Source: Curvibacter microcysteis
GTDB taxonomy: Bacteria > Pseudomonadota > Gammaproteobacteria > Burkholderiales > Burkholderiaceae_C
Length of the DNA stretch: 64,000 nucleotides
Reading direction: 5' to 3' (one strand)
Assembly: GCF_028649435.1 (NCBI RefSeq)
Contig: NZ_JAQSIN010000014.1
In this document: positions 44,966 to 54,044 of the stretch, piece after piece
Numbering within the stretch: the first letter of the stretch is position 1
How the letters are laid out: each line of letters starts with the position of its first letter
The notes under the pieces: model-generated
Databases searched by the model: none
What the model saw: the letters and a program-made list of their open reading frames with translations, nothing else
What the model was told of the DNA's origin: nothing
Translations under genes and position numbers: made by a program

Positions 44966-46183
44966 TCAAGCCGCTTGCAGTGGGGTGCGTTGGATGGGGG
45001 CTTCACGCACCGGCAAATTGACCAGGCCGGCAAACACGCCCAGGCCGATCGACAGGTACCAGACCACGTCGTAACTGCCGGTTTTGTCGTAGAGGAAACC
45101 GCCCAACCACACGCCCATGAAAGAACCAATCTGGTGGCTGAAGAACACAAAGCCCCCCAGCATGGACAAATGCTGCACGCCAAAAATTTGCGCGATGGTG
45201 GCATTGGTGGGCGGCACGGTGGACAGCCACAAAGCGCCCATCACCGCAGAGAACACGTACACGCTGAGGGGCGACAAGGGCACCAGCAAGAAGATGCTGA
45301 TCACCACGGCGCGTGCAAAGTAGATGAAGGCCAGGATGTTCTTTTTGGCCATTTTCTGGCCCAGCGAGCCCGCGATGTAGGTGCCAAACACATTGAACAG
45401 GCCAATCAGGGCCAGCGCGTAGCTGGCCACCTGGGGCGACAGCCCCTTGTCCTTGAGGTAGCTGGGCATGTGCACGCCAATGAACACCACTTGGAAGCCG
45501 CAAACGAAGTAGCCCGCCATCAGCAATTGGAAGCTTGGGTATTTGAAGGCTTCGCGCAAGGCTTGGGCGATCGTTTGTTCACGCTTGGGCGCCTGGCTGC
45601 CTTGAAAGCCCGGCTCGCGCAGGCCAAAGGCCAGTGGCACGATCAAGAGCACCATGGCGCTGAGCACCAGCAGGGCTTCCTTCCAGCCCAGGCTGCTGAT
45701 CAGTTGCCCTTCAACGGGCACCATCAGAAACTGACCAAAAGAGCCCGCCGCCGCCGCCACGCCCATGGCCCAGGAGCGCTTTTCCGGCGCGATCTGCCGC
45801 CCCAGCACCCCGTAAATCACCGCGTACGTGGTGCCCGCTTGGGCCGCCCCAATCAACACGCCCGTGCTCAGCGCAAAGCTCAAGGGGCTGGTGGCCAAGG
45901 CCATGCCCATCAGGCCCAGGCCGTAAAGCACGGCGCCGCCCATGAGCACCTTGAACGCACCCAACCGGTCCGCCAGCATGCCGGCAAAAATGCCGCAGAG
46001 TCCCCAGGACAGGTTCTGGATCGCCAAGGCCAGGGCAAAAGTCTGGCGTGGCCAGCCCTGGTCTTGGGTGATGGGTTGCAGCCACAGGCCAAAGCCGTGG
46101 CGAATGCCCATGGACAGGGTCACGATGGCAGCGCCGCAGATCAGCACCTGGGCCATCGATAGATTTTTGGGTTGTGAGCTCAT
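44966..46183 (-). CDS. MFS transporter, monocarboxylate/OFA-like
   Basis: A 405-residue permease from the ATG at 46183 with about 12 membrane helices. GIRHGFGLWLQPITQDQGW at helix 1, ADRLGAFKVL in loop 2-3 and the later GTYAVIYGVLGRQIAPEKRSWAMG segment match MFS carriers for organic acids and related compounds rather than drug exporters. The upstream frame reaches 46282 but without family likeness. It is divergent from parE with 122 bases between. Substrate unknown. Confidence 0.87.
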   Translation of the reverse strand: MSSQPKNLSMAQVLICGAAIVTLSMGIRHGFGLWLQPITQDQGWPRQTFALALAIQNLSWGLCGIFAGMLADRLGAFKVLMGGAVLYGLGLMGMALATSPLSFALSTGVLIGAAQAGTTYAVIYGVLGRQIAPEKRSWAMGVAAAAGSFGQFLMVPVEGQLISSLGWKEALLVLSAMVLLIVPLAFGLREPGFQGSQAPKREQTIAQALREAFKYPSFQLLMAGYFVCGFQVVFIGVHMPSYLKDKGLSPQVASYALALIGLFNVFGTYIAGSLGQKMAKKNILAFIYFARAVVISIFLLVPLSPLSVYVFSAVMGALWLSTVPPTNATIAQIFGVQHLSMLGGFVFFSHQIGSFMGVWLGGFLYDKTGSYDVVWYLSIGLGVFAGLVNLPVREAPIQRTPLQAA

Positions 46184-46305
46184 GCCGGCACTGTAGCCAA
46201 TTCGGACCATGTTTGCCCGTCGCCCTGGTGGCAGGGGGGGGCGGCTCCCCGACGTGCCTGTATAGGTATCCAGCTTTGACACTGCGCCGCACTACAATCC
46301 GCGCC

Positions 46306-48285
46306 ATGGCAGTCAAACCTACGACCGAATACTCTGAAGGCTCGATCCGCGTTCTGAAGGGGCTCGAACCCGTCAAGCAACGCCCGGGCATGTACACCCG
46401 CACGGACAACCCGCTGCACATCATCCAAGAGGTGCTGGACAACGCTGCCGACGAGGCGCTGGCGGGGCATGGCAAGAAGATCAAGGTGACCTTGCACCTG
46501 GATGGCTCGGTGAGCATCGAGGACGACGGTCGCGGCATTCCCTTTGGTTTGCACCCGGAAGAAAACGCGCCTGTGATCGAACTGGTTTTCACCCGCCTGC
46601 ATGCGGGCGGCAAATTTGACAAGGGCAAGGGCGGCGCTTACAGCTTCTCGGGTGGCCTGCACGGCGTGGGCGTGAGCGTGACCAACGCGCTGGCGCTGCG
46701 CCTGGAAGCCACCTCCTACCGCGAAGGCAAAGTGGCGCGCCTGGTGTTTTCTGCCGGCGACGTGATCGAACCGCTGAGCACCCGCGCCAGCGGCGGCGCC
46801 TCGGAAGGCGACCGCAAGCAGGGCACGACAGTGCGGGTCTGGCCCGATCCCAAGTACTTCGAGTCCCCGGCCCTGCCCATGGGCGAGCTGACCCACTTGC
46901 TGCGCAGCAAGGCCGTGCTGATGCCAGGCGTCTCGGTCACCCTGGTGAATGAAAAGTCCAAGGACACGCAAAACTGGCTCTACAAAGGCGGCCTGCGCGA
47001 CTACCTGGTGCAGACCTTGTCGGCCGACCCAGTGATCCCGCTGTTTGAAGGCGAAGGCTTTGCCGATGGTGGCCACGACAGCTTTGCCGAGGGCGAAGGC
47101 GCCTCTTGGGCGGTGGCCTTCACCGAAGACGGCTCGCCGGTGCGCGAGAGCTACGTCAACCTGATCCCCACCAGCAATGGCGGCACCCACGACAGCGGCC
47201 TGCGCGACGGCTTGTTCAATGCCGTCAAGAGCTTCATCGAACTGCACTCGTTGCTGCCCAAGGGGGTCAAGCTGCTGCCCGAGGACGTGTTCGCCCGCGC
47301 CAACTACGTGCTCAGCGCCAAGGTGCTGGACCCGCAGTTCCAGGGCCAGATCAAAGAGCGCCTGAACTCGCGCGATGCGGTGCGCCTGGTGTCAAACTTT
47401 GTGCGCCCGGCGCTGGAGCTGTGGCTCAACGAGCACGTCGACTACGGCAAGAAGCTGGCCGAACTGGCCATCAAGGCAGCGCAGACCCGCCAGCGTGCCG
47501 GCCAGAAGGTGGAAAAGCGCAAGGGCTCGGGCGTGGCGGTGCTGCCCGGCAAGCTGACCGACTGCGAAAGCCGCGACATCGCGCACAACGAGGTCTTCCT
47601 GGTCGAGGGCGACTCGGCCGGCGGCAGCGCCAAGATGGGCCGCGACAAGGAATGCCAGGCCATCCTGCCCCTGCGCGGCAAGGTGCTCAACACCTGGGAG
47701 GTGGAGCGTGACCGACTGTTTGCCAACACCGAAATCCACGACATCGCGGTGGCCATCGGCGTGGACCCGCATGGCCCCAATGACACGCCCGACCTGTCGG
47801 GCCTGCGCTACGGCAAGGTGTGCATTTTGTCGGACGCCGATGTGGACGGCTCGCACATCCAGGTGCTGCTGCTGACCCTGTTCTTCCGTCACTTCCCCAA
47901 GTTGATTGACGCCGGCCACGTCTACGTGGCGCGCCCGCCCCTGTTCCGGGTCGACGCCCCCGCGCGTGGCAAGAAGCCCGCCTCCAAGGTCTATGCGCTG
48001 GACGACGGCGAGCTGCAGTCCATCCTCGACAAACTGCGCAAAGAAGGCGTGCGTGAAGGCAGCTGGACCATCAGCCGTTTCAAGGGCTTGGGCGAGATGA
48101 ATGCCGAGCAACTGTGGGACACCACCCTCAACCCCGACACCCGCCGTTTGCTGCCGGTGCAGCTGGGCGCACAGGACTTTGCGTTCACCGAAGGCCTGAT
48201 CACCAAGCTGATGGGCAAGGGCGAGGCCGCCGCGCGCCGCGAGCTGATGGAATTGCACGGCGATGCGGTTGAGATTGACGTCTGA
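46306..48285 (+). CDS. parE: DNA topoisomerase IV subunit B
   Basis: ParE is the ATPase subunit of topoisomerase IV, which decatenates daughter chromosomes. The ATG at 46306 gives 659 residues starting AVKPTTEYSEGSIRVLKGLEPV. The GHKL site shows QEVLDNAADEAL and EDDGRGIP. The TOPRIM part shows EGDSAGGSAKMGRD and DADVDGSHI. The 3' end overlaps the transglycosylase gene by 23 bases. No DNA gyrase B-specific insert is present, which supports ParE over GyrB. Confidence 0.96.
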   Translation: MAVKPTTEYSEGSIRVLKGLEPVKQRPGMYTRTDNPLHIIQEVLDNAADEALAGHGKKIKVTLHLDGSVSIEDDGRGIPFGLHPEENAPVIELVFTRLHAGGKFDKGKGGAYSFSGGLHGVGVSVTNALALRLEATSYREGKVARLVFSAGDVIEPLSTRASGGASEGDRKQGTTVRVWPDPKYFESPALPMGELTHLLRSKAVLMPGVSVTLVNEKSKDTQNWLYKGGLRDYLVQTLSADPVIPLFEGEGFADGGHDSFAEGEGASWAVAFTEDGSPVRESYVNLIPTSNGGTHDSGLRDGLFNAVKSFIELHSLLPKGVKLLPEDVFARANYVLSAKVLDPQFQGQIKERLNSRDAVRLVSNFVRPALELWLNEHVDYGKKLAELAIKAAQTRQRAGQKVEKRKGSGVAVLPGKLTDCESRDIAHNEVFLVEGDSAGGSAKMGRDKECQAILPLRGKVLNTWEVERDRLFANTEIHDIAVAIGVDPHGPNDTPDLSGLRYGKVCILSDADVDGSHIQVLLLTLFFRHFPKLIDAGHVYVARPPLFRVDAPARGKKPASKVYALDDGELQSILDKLRKEGVREGSWTISRFKGLGEMNAEQLWDTTLNPDTRRLLPVQLGAQDFAFTEGLITKLMGKGEAAARRELMELHGDAVEIDV

Positions 48286-49123
48286 TCTGCGTCCACGCCT
48301 GCTGGCCGGGCTGATGGCCTGCGGGCTGGCCTGCGCCCCGGCCCAGGCCGAGGTGTGGGGCTACATCGATGCGCGCGGCACGCCGCACTTCGCGGCCGAG
48401 GCTGTGGATGCGCGCTACGAGCTGTTTTACCGTGGCACGGCCGAGTCCAGTGACTTCCCTCGGGCTGACACACCGCGCCCGGTGCAAGTGCCGACGCTGC
48501 AGCCGCAGCTGCTGGCATTTTTTGATGTCTCGCCTGGCTTCAAGCGGGCCAAGCTGCACATGCGCGAGGCGGCCGACCTCCATGGCATTGATTTCGAGCT
48601 GCTTCAGGCCATGATCGCCACCGAGTCCGGCTTTGATGAGTTGGCGGTTTCACCGCGCGGCGCGGTCGGTCTGATGCAGGTCATGCCGCCCACGGCCGAG
48701 CAGTTTGGCGTGGTGGGCGATGCACGCCAGCCGGTGGAGAAAAAGCTCACCGATGCCCGCACCAACATCCAGACCGGGACGCGCTACCTGCGCCACTTGA
48801 TGCGCCTGTTCAACGGCCGCCTGGACCTGGCCCTGGCCGCTTACAACGCTGGCCCGGGCGCCGTGAGCCGGGCTGGCAACCAGATCCCCAACATCCGCGA
48901 AACCCAGAACTACGTGCGCACGGTGACGCAGCTCTACAGCCTGCTCAAGCCGCCAGCCACGGTGCTGGAGCAGCGCCGCTCCGGCCAGCGCGTGCGTGTC
49001 GAAATTCCCGCCGTACCGGGCGGTGCCGCGGGCCGCGGCAACATGATTGAACCCCTGAATGCCCGGGGCCTGAGCAGCGCCACGCTCAGCGCCCTGGAGC
49101 GCAATGCGATTGATTACCCATGA
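48263..49123 (+). CDS. Lytic transglycosylase with SLT domain, between parE and parC
   Basis: A 286-residue periplasmic enzyme with a signal peptide (cleavage near AQA). An N-terminal segment VWGYIDARGTPHFA recalls the DUF4124 fold. The SLT domain (about 95-230) has the catalytic Glu in IATESGFDELAVSPRGAVGLMQ and AYNAGPGAV. It cuts peptidoglycan to anhydromuropeptides. It overlaps parE by 23 bases and its stop overlaps the parC start by four, so the three genes form one coupled unit. This links chromosome decatenation with wall cutting at division. Confidence 0.92.
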   Translation: MRLRLTSDLRPRLLAGLMACGLACAPAQAEVWGYIDARGTPHFAAEAVDARYELFYRGTAESSDFPRADTPRPVQVPTLQPQLLAFFDVSPGFKRAKLHMREAADLHGIDFELLQAMIATESGFDELAVSPRGAVGLMQVMPPTAEQFGVVGDARQPVEKKLTDARTNIQTGTRYLRHLMRLFNGRLDLALAAYNAGPGAVSRAGNQIPNIRETQNYVRTVTQLYSLLKPPATVLEQRRSGQRVRVEIPAVPGGAAGRGNMIEPLNARGLSSATLSALERNAIDYP

Positions 49124-51462
49124 GCGACCAACCTGTTCTCGATTTTTCTTCCGGTGAGTCTGACGACGGCCTGAGCCTGGCCAACTACGCCCAGCGCGCC
49201 TACCTGGAATACGCCCTGAGCGTGGTCAAGGGTCGGGCCCTGCCCGATGTGTGCGATGGCCAGAAGCCCGTGCAGCGCCGCATCCTGTACTCGATGTCGC
49301 GCATGGGCCTGGGCTTTTCGGGCAACACGGCGGCCAAGCCGGTCAAGAGCGCCCGCGTGGTCGGTGACGTGCTGGGTCGCTTCCACCCGCATGGCGACCA
49401 GGCCGCCTACGATGCCCTGGTGCGAATGGCGCAGGACTTCAACCAGCGCTACCCGCTGATCGACGGCCAAGGCAACTTTGGCAGCCGCGACGGCGACGGC
49501 GCCGCCGCCATGCGCTACACCGAAGCCCGGCTGTCGCGCATCACCAGCCTGCTGCTCGACGAGATCGACGAGGGCACCGTCGACTTCATCCCCAACTACG
49601 ATGGGTCAACCCAGGAGCCGACCCAACTGCCGGCCCGCCTGCCCTTCACCCTGCTCAATGGCGCCAGTGGCATCGCGGTGGGTCTGGCCACCGAAATCCC
49701 CAGCCACAACCTGCGCGAGGTGGCTGACGCCTGCGTGGCCTTGATCAAGAACCCCCAATTGCCCGAGGCCGACTTGCTGGCCCTGGTGCCTGGCCCGGAC
49801 TACCCCGGCGGCGGCCAGATCATCAGTGGCCCTGGCGACATTGCCGATGCGTACCGCAGCGGGCGTGGCTCGCTCAAGGTGCGCGCGCGCTGGAAGATCG
49901 AAGACCTGGCCCGCGGTCAGTGGCAGTTGGTGGTCAACGAGCTGCCGCCGGGCGTCAGCACGCAGCGCGTGCTGGAAGAGATCGAAGAGCTGACCAACCC
50001 CAAGGTCAAGGCCGGTAAAAAAGCCCTGTCGCAAGACCAGACCCTGCTCAAGGCCACGGTGCTGGCCGTGCTCGACACGGTGCGCGACGAGTCCAGCAAA
50101 GACGCGCCGGTGCGCCTGGTGTTCGAGCCCAAGACCAGCAAGATCAGCCAGCCCGAGCTGATCACCACCTTGTTGGCCCACACCAGCCTGGAAACCTCGG
50201 CCCCGATCAACCTGACCATGATTGGCCTGGACGGCCGACCGGTGCAGAAGTCGCTGCGTCAGATGTTCGAGGAATGGATTGCCTTCCGCCAGGCCACGCT
50301 GACACGTCGTTCGCAGCACCGCCTGGACAAGGTACTGGACCGCATCCACATCCTCGAAGGGCGGCACCTGGTGCTGCTCAACATCGATGAGGTGATTGCC
50401 ATCATCCGCCACAGCGACGAGCCCAAGGCCGCGCTGATCGCGCGCTTCAACCTGTCGGATCGGCAGGCTGAAGACATCCTGGAAATCCGCCTGCGCCAAC
50501 TCGCGCGCTTGGAGGCCATCAAGATCGAGCAAGAGCTCAAGTCGCTGCGCGAAGAGCAGGGCAAGCTGGAAGACATCCTGGGCAATCCGGGCTCGCTCAA
50601 GCGCTTGATGGTCAAGGAAATCGAGGCCGATGCCAAGCTGTTTGCCGACGCACGCCGCACCCTGATCCAGGCTGAAAAGCGCGCGGTGGCCGAGGTCAAA
50701 GTGGTGGACGAGCCGGTGACCGTGGTGGTGTCTGAAAAAGGTTGGGTGCGTGCCCGCAACGGCCACGGCCATGAGGCGGGCAGCTTCGCCTTCAAGGCAG
50801 GCGACGGTTTGTATGGCACTTTTGAATGCCGCACCGTCGACACCTTGATCGTGCTGGGCAGCAATGGCCGCGTGTACTCGGTGCCGGTCGCGGCACTGCC
50901 GGGCGCGCGCGGTGATGGCCAGCCTGTCACCACCCTGATTGAGCTCGAGTCGGGCACCCAGCCCGCGCATTACTTTGCGGGCCCGGCCAACGCGACGCTC
51001 TTGTTGTCGGGTTCGGGCGGTTATGGCTTCCTGGCCAGCGTGGAGAACATGGTGTCGCGCAACAAGAGCGGCAAGTCCTTCTTCAGCCTGGGCGAGGGCG
51101 AGACGGTGTGCAAGCCGTCCCACGCTTCAAACACCAGCGGCAGCCAGGCTTTGTTGGCGGCCACGCACGTGGCCTGTGCCTCGGTGGGCGGGCGCATCCT
51201 GACCTTCGACATTGCCGAACTCAAAACCATGGAGAAGGGCGGTCGCGGCCTGTTGCTGATCGACCTGGAGCCCAAGGACACCCTGGCTGGCGCTGCCGCC
51301 TACACGCGCAGCATCCGGTTGATGGGCACGGGGCGCGGTGGCAAGGCGCGCGAGGAGACGCTGGAGATTCGCTCGCTGAACAACGCACGGGGCTTGCGCG
51401 CACGCAAAGGCAAGGCGGCGGACCTGGGCTTCAAGCCAGAAACCATCTTGCGCGTGGAGTAA
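49120..51462 (+). CDS. parC: DNA topoisomerase IV subunit A
   Basis: ParC carries the DNA-cleaving site of topoisomerase IV. The 780-residue protein has the catalytic Tyr133 (AAAMRYTEARLSR) in the winged-helix domain, the long coiled coil (about 370-520) and a C-terminal beta-pinwheel. The quinolone region reads HPHGDQAAYDAL, so the position equal to Ser80 of E. coli ParC is Gln94 and the Glu84 position is Asp98. The GyrA-box QRRGG(K/R)G is absent, which supports ParC. Confidence 0.96.
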   Translation: MSDQPVLDFSSGESDDGLSLANYAQRAYLEYALSVVKGRALPDVCDGQKPVQRRILYSMSRMGLGFSGNTAAKPVKSARVVGDVLGRFHPHGDQAAYDALVRMAQDFNQRYPLIDGQGNFGSRDGDGAAAMRYTEARLSRITSLLLDEIDEGTVDFIPNYDGSTQEPTQLPARLPFTLLNGASGIAVGLATEIPSHNLREVADACVALIKNPQLPEADLLALVPGPDYPGGGQIISGPGDIADAYRSGRGSLKVRARWKIEDLARGQWQLVVNELPPGVSTQRVLEEIEELTNPKVKAGKKALSQDQTLLKATVLAVLDTVRDESSKDAPVRLVFEPKTSKISQPELITTLLAHTSLETSAPINLTMIGLDGRPVQKSLRQMFEEWIAFRQATLTRRSQHRLDKVLDRIHILEGRHLVLLNIDEVIAIIRHSDEPKAALIARFNLSDRQAEDILEIRLRQLARLEAIKIEQELKSLREEQGKLEDILGNPGSLKRLMVKEIEADAKLFADARRTLIQAEKRAVAEVKVVDEPVTVVVSEKGWVRARNGHGHEAGSFAFKAGDGLYGTFECRTVDTLIVLGSNGRVYSVPVAALPGARGDGQPVTTLIELESGTQPAHYFAGPANATLLLSGSGGYGFLASVENMVSRNKSGKSFFSLGEGETVCKPSHASNTSGSQALLAATHVACASVGGRILTFDIAELKTMEKGGRGLLLIDLEPKDTLAGAAAYTRSIRLMGTGRGGKAREETLEIRSLNNARGLRARKGKAADLGFKPETILRVE

Positions 51463-51626
51463 ATTGATATTGTCATATTGAAACGGTAAAAATGATTTAT
51501 GATCCGTTCATCAAGTAGTGGCGCCTTCTATCGTTCTGCTTGGCCCGGTGCCTCCGGTGAGGAGCGCATCGCAGCCTGAGGACGTGTTTGAAAGTGCTGC
51601 CCGTGTTGTCTTGACGGAGTTCCCCT

Positions 51627-53378
51627 ATGCGCTTTCAACAACTCAAAATGGCCACCAAGCTGTGGATGGCTGTCTCGCTGATCATCGTGTCCCTTCTGGG
51701 AGTGATCGCTTTTGCGGCTTACCGTTCGGCTTTGGTCCAGCGTGAAAGCGACCGCAGTTCGGCCAACTTTGTGGAGCGCATCCAAAGCGCGACACGTTGG
51801 GCGGGGCTGACCCAGGCCAACTCCGTTCGCACTTATGCGGTCTTGCTCAGTGCGGACCCGGCGGTGTCGGAGGCTCTGTCGGGCTCCATCGCCAGTACCA
51901 CCGCGCAAATCAGCGAGCTGCAAAAAGCGTTGGTTGCGATCGCCCAAAGTGACGCTGAGAAGGTCCAAATGGCCAAGATCGCGGAGAAGCGCAGCGCCAT
52001 GATCAGCCTGCGGGAGAAGGCCCAAAAGTTGAAGAAAGAGGGCCAGGTAGCCGAAGCTGTGGCCCTGGTCAATGGCGATTTCAAGAGCGCCTTGGGCACT
52101 TACCTCGACAGCCTCAATGAGTTTGTCAAACTGCAAGAGCAACTGGCTCAGCAAAGCCGAGATGCGTTGGCCCAGGAGCGCGCCTTCACCATCAAGGTGG
52201 CCGCCATTTGCATCACGCTGATCGTGCTGGGTATTTTGTGGGGTGCATTTGGCTTGATCCGCAGCATCGTCAAGCCTTTGAGCCAGGCCAACCGGATGGC
52301 CTCGCGCATCGCCCAGGGCGACCTCAGCAGTTCAGTGGAGACGGATCGCAGCGATGAGTTTGGCGAGCTGCTGCGTTCGCTGGCGGCGATGGGGGAGTCG
52401 CTGAGTCAAACCGTGTCCCGCGTGCGCCAAAGCACCGACAGCATTGCGCTGGCCAGCTCGGAAATCGCAGCGGGTAACAACGACTTGTCCGTGCGCACCG
52501 AACAGACTTCCAGCAACCTGCAGCAAAGCGCGTCCTCGCTGGGCACGTTGACCCACACCGTGCAGCACAGCGCCCAAAGCGCCCAGCAGGCCAGCACCCT
52601 GGCCGCCAGCGCTTCGTCGGTGGCCGAGCGTGGTGGTGCGGTGGTGCAGCAGGTGGTCGCCACGATGGAGGACATCAACACCAGCAGCAAGCGCATCGCC
52701 GACATCATCGGTGTGATTGATGGCATTGCTTTCCAGACCAACATCCTGGCCCTGAATGCCGCGGTCGAAGCGGCGCGTGCCGGCGAGCAAGGCCGTGGCT
52801 TTGCCGTGGTGGCGGGCGAGGTGCGCAGCCTGGCACAGCGCAGTGCTGAGGCGGCGCGCGAGATCAAGACGCTGATCAACGCCTCGGTCGAGCGGGTCGA
52901 GAACGGCACCCGCCTGGTCACCGACGCGGGCAACACCATGAGCGACATCGTCACCTCGGTGCGTCGCGTGACCGACATGATTGGCGAGATCACGGCGGCT
53001 GCCACCGAGCAAAGCGCAGGCATTGCCGATGTCAACCAAGCGGTGTCCAGCCTGGATCAGATGACGCAGCAAAACGCCGCCCTGGTGGAGCAAAGCGCGG
53101 CGGCGGCGCAAAGCCTGCGCGAGCAGGCCGACCAATTGGCCAGCGTGGTGGCCACGTTCAAGCTCAGTGGATCCGCCGTCGCGGTTCAGTCCATGGGTTC
53201 CGTGTCTCGCCGGGCCAGCCCTGTGCCAGCACCCCAGGTCTCGGCGGCCCCCGCGCCCAAGTCCTTGTCGGCCTCGGCACCGCGCGCGGTGGGCGCCACC
53301 CCCACGGCCCGACTGGCCGCCGCCAAGGCACCAGCGCCCAGCGCAGCGGCCAAGGAAGACGATTGGGAAAGCTTCTGA
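51627..53378 (+). CDS. Methyl-accepting chemotaxis protein
   Basis: A 583-residue Tar/Tsr-like receptor. Membrane helices lie at about 13-32 and 189-210, framing a periplasmic four-helix-bundle sensor of about 150 residues. A HAMP domain (about 211-265) and the signalling coiled coil follow, with the hairpin tip GIAFQTNILALNAAVEAARAG. The protein ends in DDWESF, close to the NWETF-type CheR/CheB tether. The ligand is unknown. A GGAG site precedes the ATG. The 164-base upstream spacer is AT-rich and holds no recognisable sigma-28 promoter. No other che genes are in the window. Confidence 0.94.
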   Translation: MRFQQLKMATKLWMAVSLIIVSLLGVIAFAAYRSALVQRESDRSSANFVERIQSATRWAGLTQANSVRTYAVLLSADPAVSEALSGSIASTTAQISELQKALVAIAQSDAEKVQMAKIAEKRSAMISLREKAQKLKKEGQVAEAVALVNGDFKSALGTYLDSLNEFVKLQEQLAQQSRDALAQERAFTIKVAAICITLIVLGILWGAFGLIRSIVKPLSQANRMASRIAQGDLSSSVETDRSDEFGELLRSLAAMGESLSQTVSRVRQSTDSIALASSEIAAGNNDLSVRTEQTSSNLQQSASSLGTLTHTVQHSAQSAQQASTLAASASSVAERGGAVVQQVVATMEDINTSSKRIADIIGVIDGIAFQTNILALNAAVEAARAGEQGRGFAVVAGEVRSLAQRSAEAAREIKTLINASVERVENGTRLVTDAGNTMSDIVTSVRRVTDMIGEITAAATEQSAGIADVNQAVSSLDQMTQQNAALVEQSAAAAQSLREQADQLASVVATFKLSGSAVAVQSMGSVSRRASPVPAPQVSAAPAPKSLSASAPRAVGATPTARLAAAKAPAPSAAAKEDDWESF

Positions 53379-53417
53379 GCTTCTGAGCGCTGGGCCGGCC
53401 TTGGCCCGAGCCCATGA

Positions 53418-53445
53418 AAAAAGCCCGGTCTTGGCCGGGCTTTTT
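53418..53445. terminator. Bidirectional terminator between the chemoreceptor and ridA-like genes
   Basis: AAAAAGCCCGG (53418-53428) and CCGGGCTTTTT (53435-53445) form an 11-bp stem with a 6-base loop. A and T runs on both sides allow function on both strands, which fits the convergent genes. Confidence 0.93.
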
Positions 53446-53493
53446 GCTGTTTGCGGCCCCCTCAATGAGCGCGCAGAGGGGGCGTGGGACGTT

Positions 53494-53952
53494 TTATTCG
53501 ACTTCGGCGATCAGCTCGATCTCAACGCAAGCACCCAGCGGGATTTGGGCCACGCCGAAGGCGCTGCGGGCGTGGGCGCCGCGCTCGGCACCGAACACTT
53601 CGCCCAGCAGTTCGCTGGCGCCGTTGGTGACCAGGTGTTGCTCGGTGAAGTCACCGGTGGAGTTGACCAGGCTCATCACCTTGACGATGCGCTTGATCTT
53701 GTTCAGGTCGCCCACGGCGGCGTGCAGCGTGCCCATCAGGTCCACGGCCACCGCGCGTGCGGCCAGCTTGCCTTCTTCGGTGCTGATGTTGCGGCCAAAC
53801 TGACCGACCCAGACCTTGCCGTCCTTCTTGGCGATGTGGCCCGACAGAAAGACCAGTTTGCCGGTTTGCACAAAGGGCACGTAGGCGGCGGCGGGCGCGG
53901 CCACGGGCGGCAGTTCGATGTTCAGGGCTTGGAGTTTGGCGTAAATGCTCAT
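53494..53952 (-). CDS. RidA family protein (reactive intermediate deaminase)
   Basis: A 152-residue RidA/YjgF/Rid-family protein of the longer subgroup. Landmarks are PAAAYVPFVQTGKLVFLSGHIA, RAVAVDLMGTLHAAVGDLNKIKRIVKV and HARSAFGVAQIPLGACVEIELIAEV near the end. In RidA the Arg in the HARSAFG-like motif binds the substrate carboxylate and Glu near the C-terminus activates water; both are present. These proteins hydrolyse reactive enamines or imines. An AGGA site precedes the ATG. It sits downstream of the amidoligase cluster, 92 bases away, on the same strand. Confidence 0.92.
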   Translation of the reverse strand: MSIYAKLQALNIELPPVAAPAAAYVPFVQTGKLVFLSGHIAKKDGKVWVGQFGRNISTEEGKLAARAVAVDLMGTLHAAVGDLNKIKRIVKVMSLVNSTGDFTEQHLVTNGASELLGEVFGAERGAHARSAFGVAQIPLGACVEIELIAEVE

Positions 53953-54044
53953 GGAGGTTCCTACAGTGATTGAAGGCAGGCAGATTCGCCTGCATTGTGC
54001 CCGCCGCCCAACGCCTGGCGGCGCTACAGGGGCGTGAAAAGAAG

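Noticed and set aside
51463..51626. Sigma-28 promoter for the chemoreceptor
   Set aside because: A TAAA is present near 51487 but no GCCGATAA-like box follows at the right distance.
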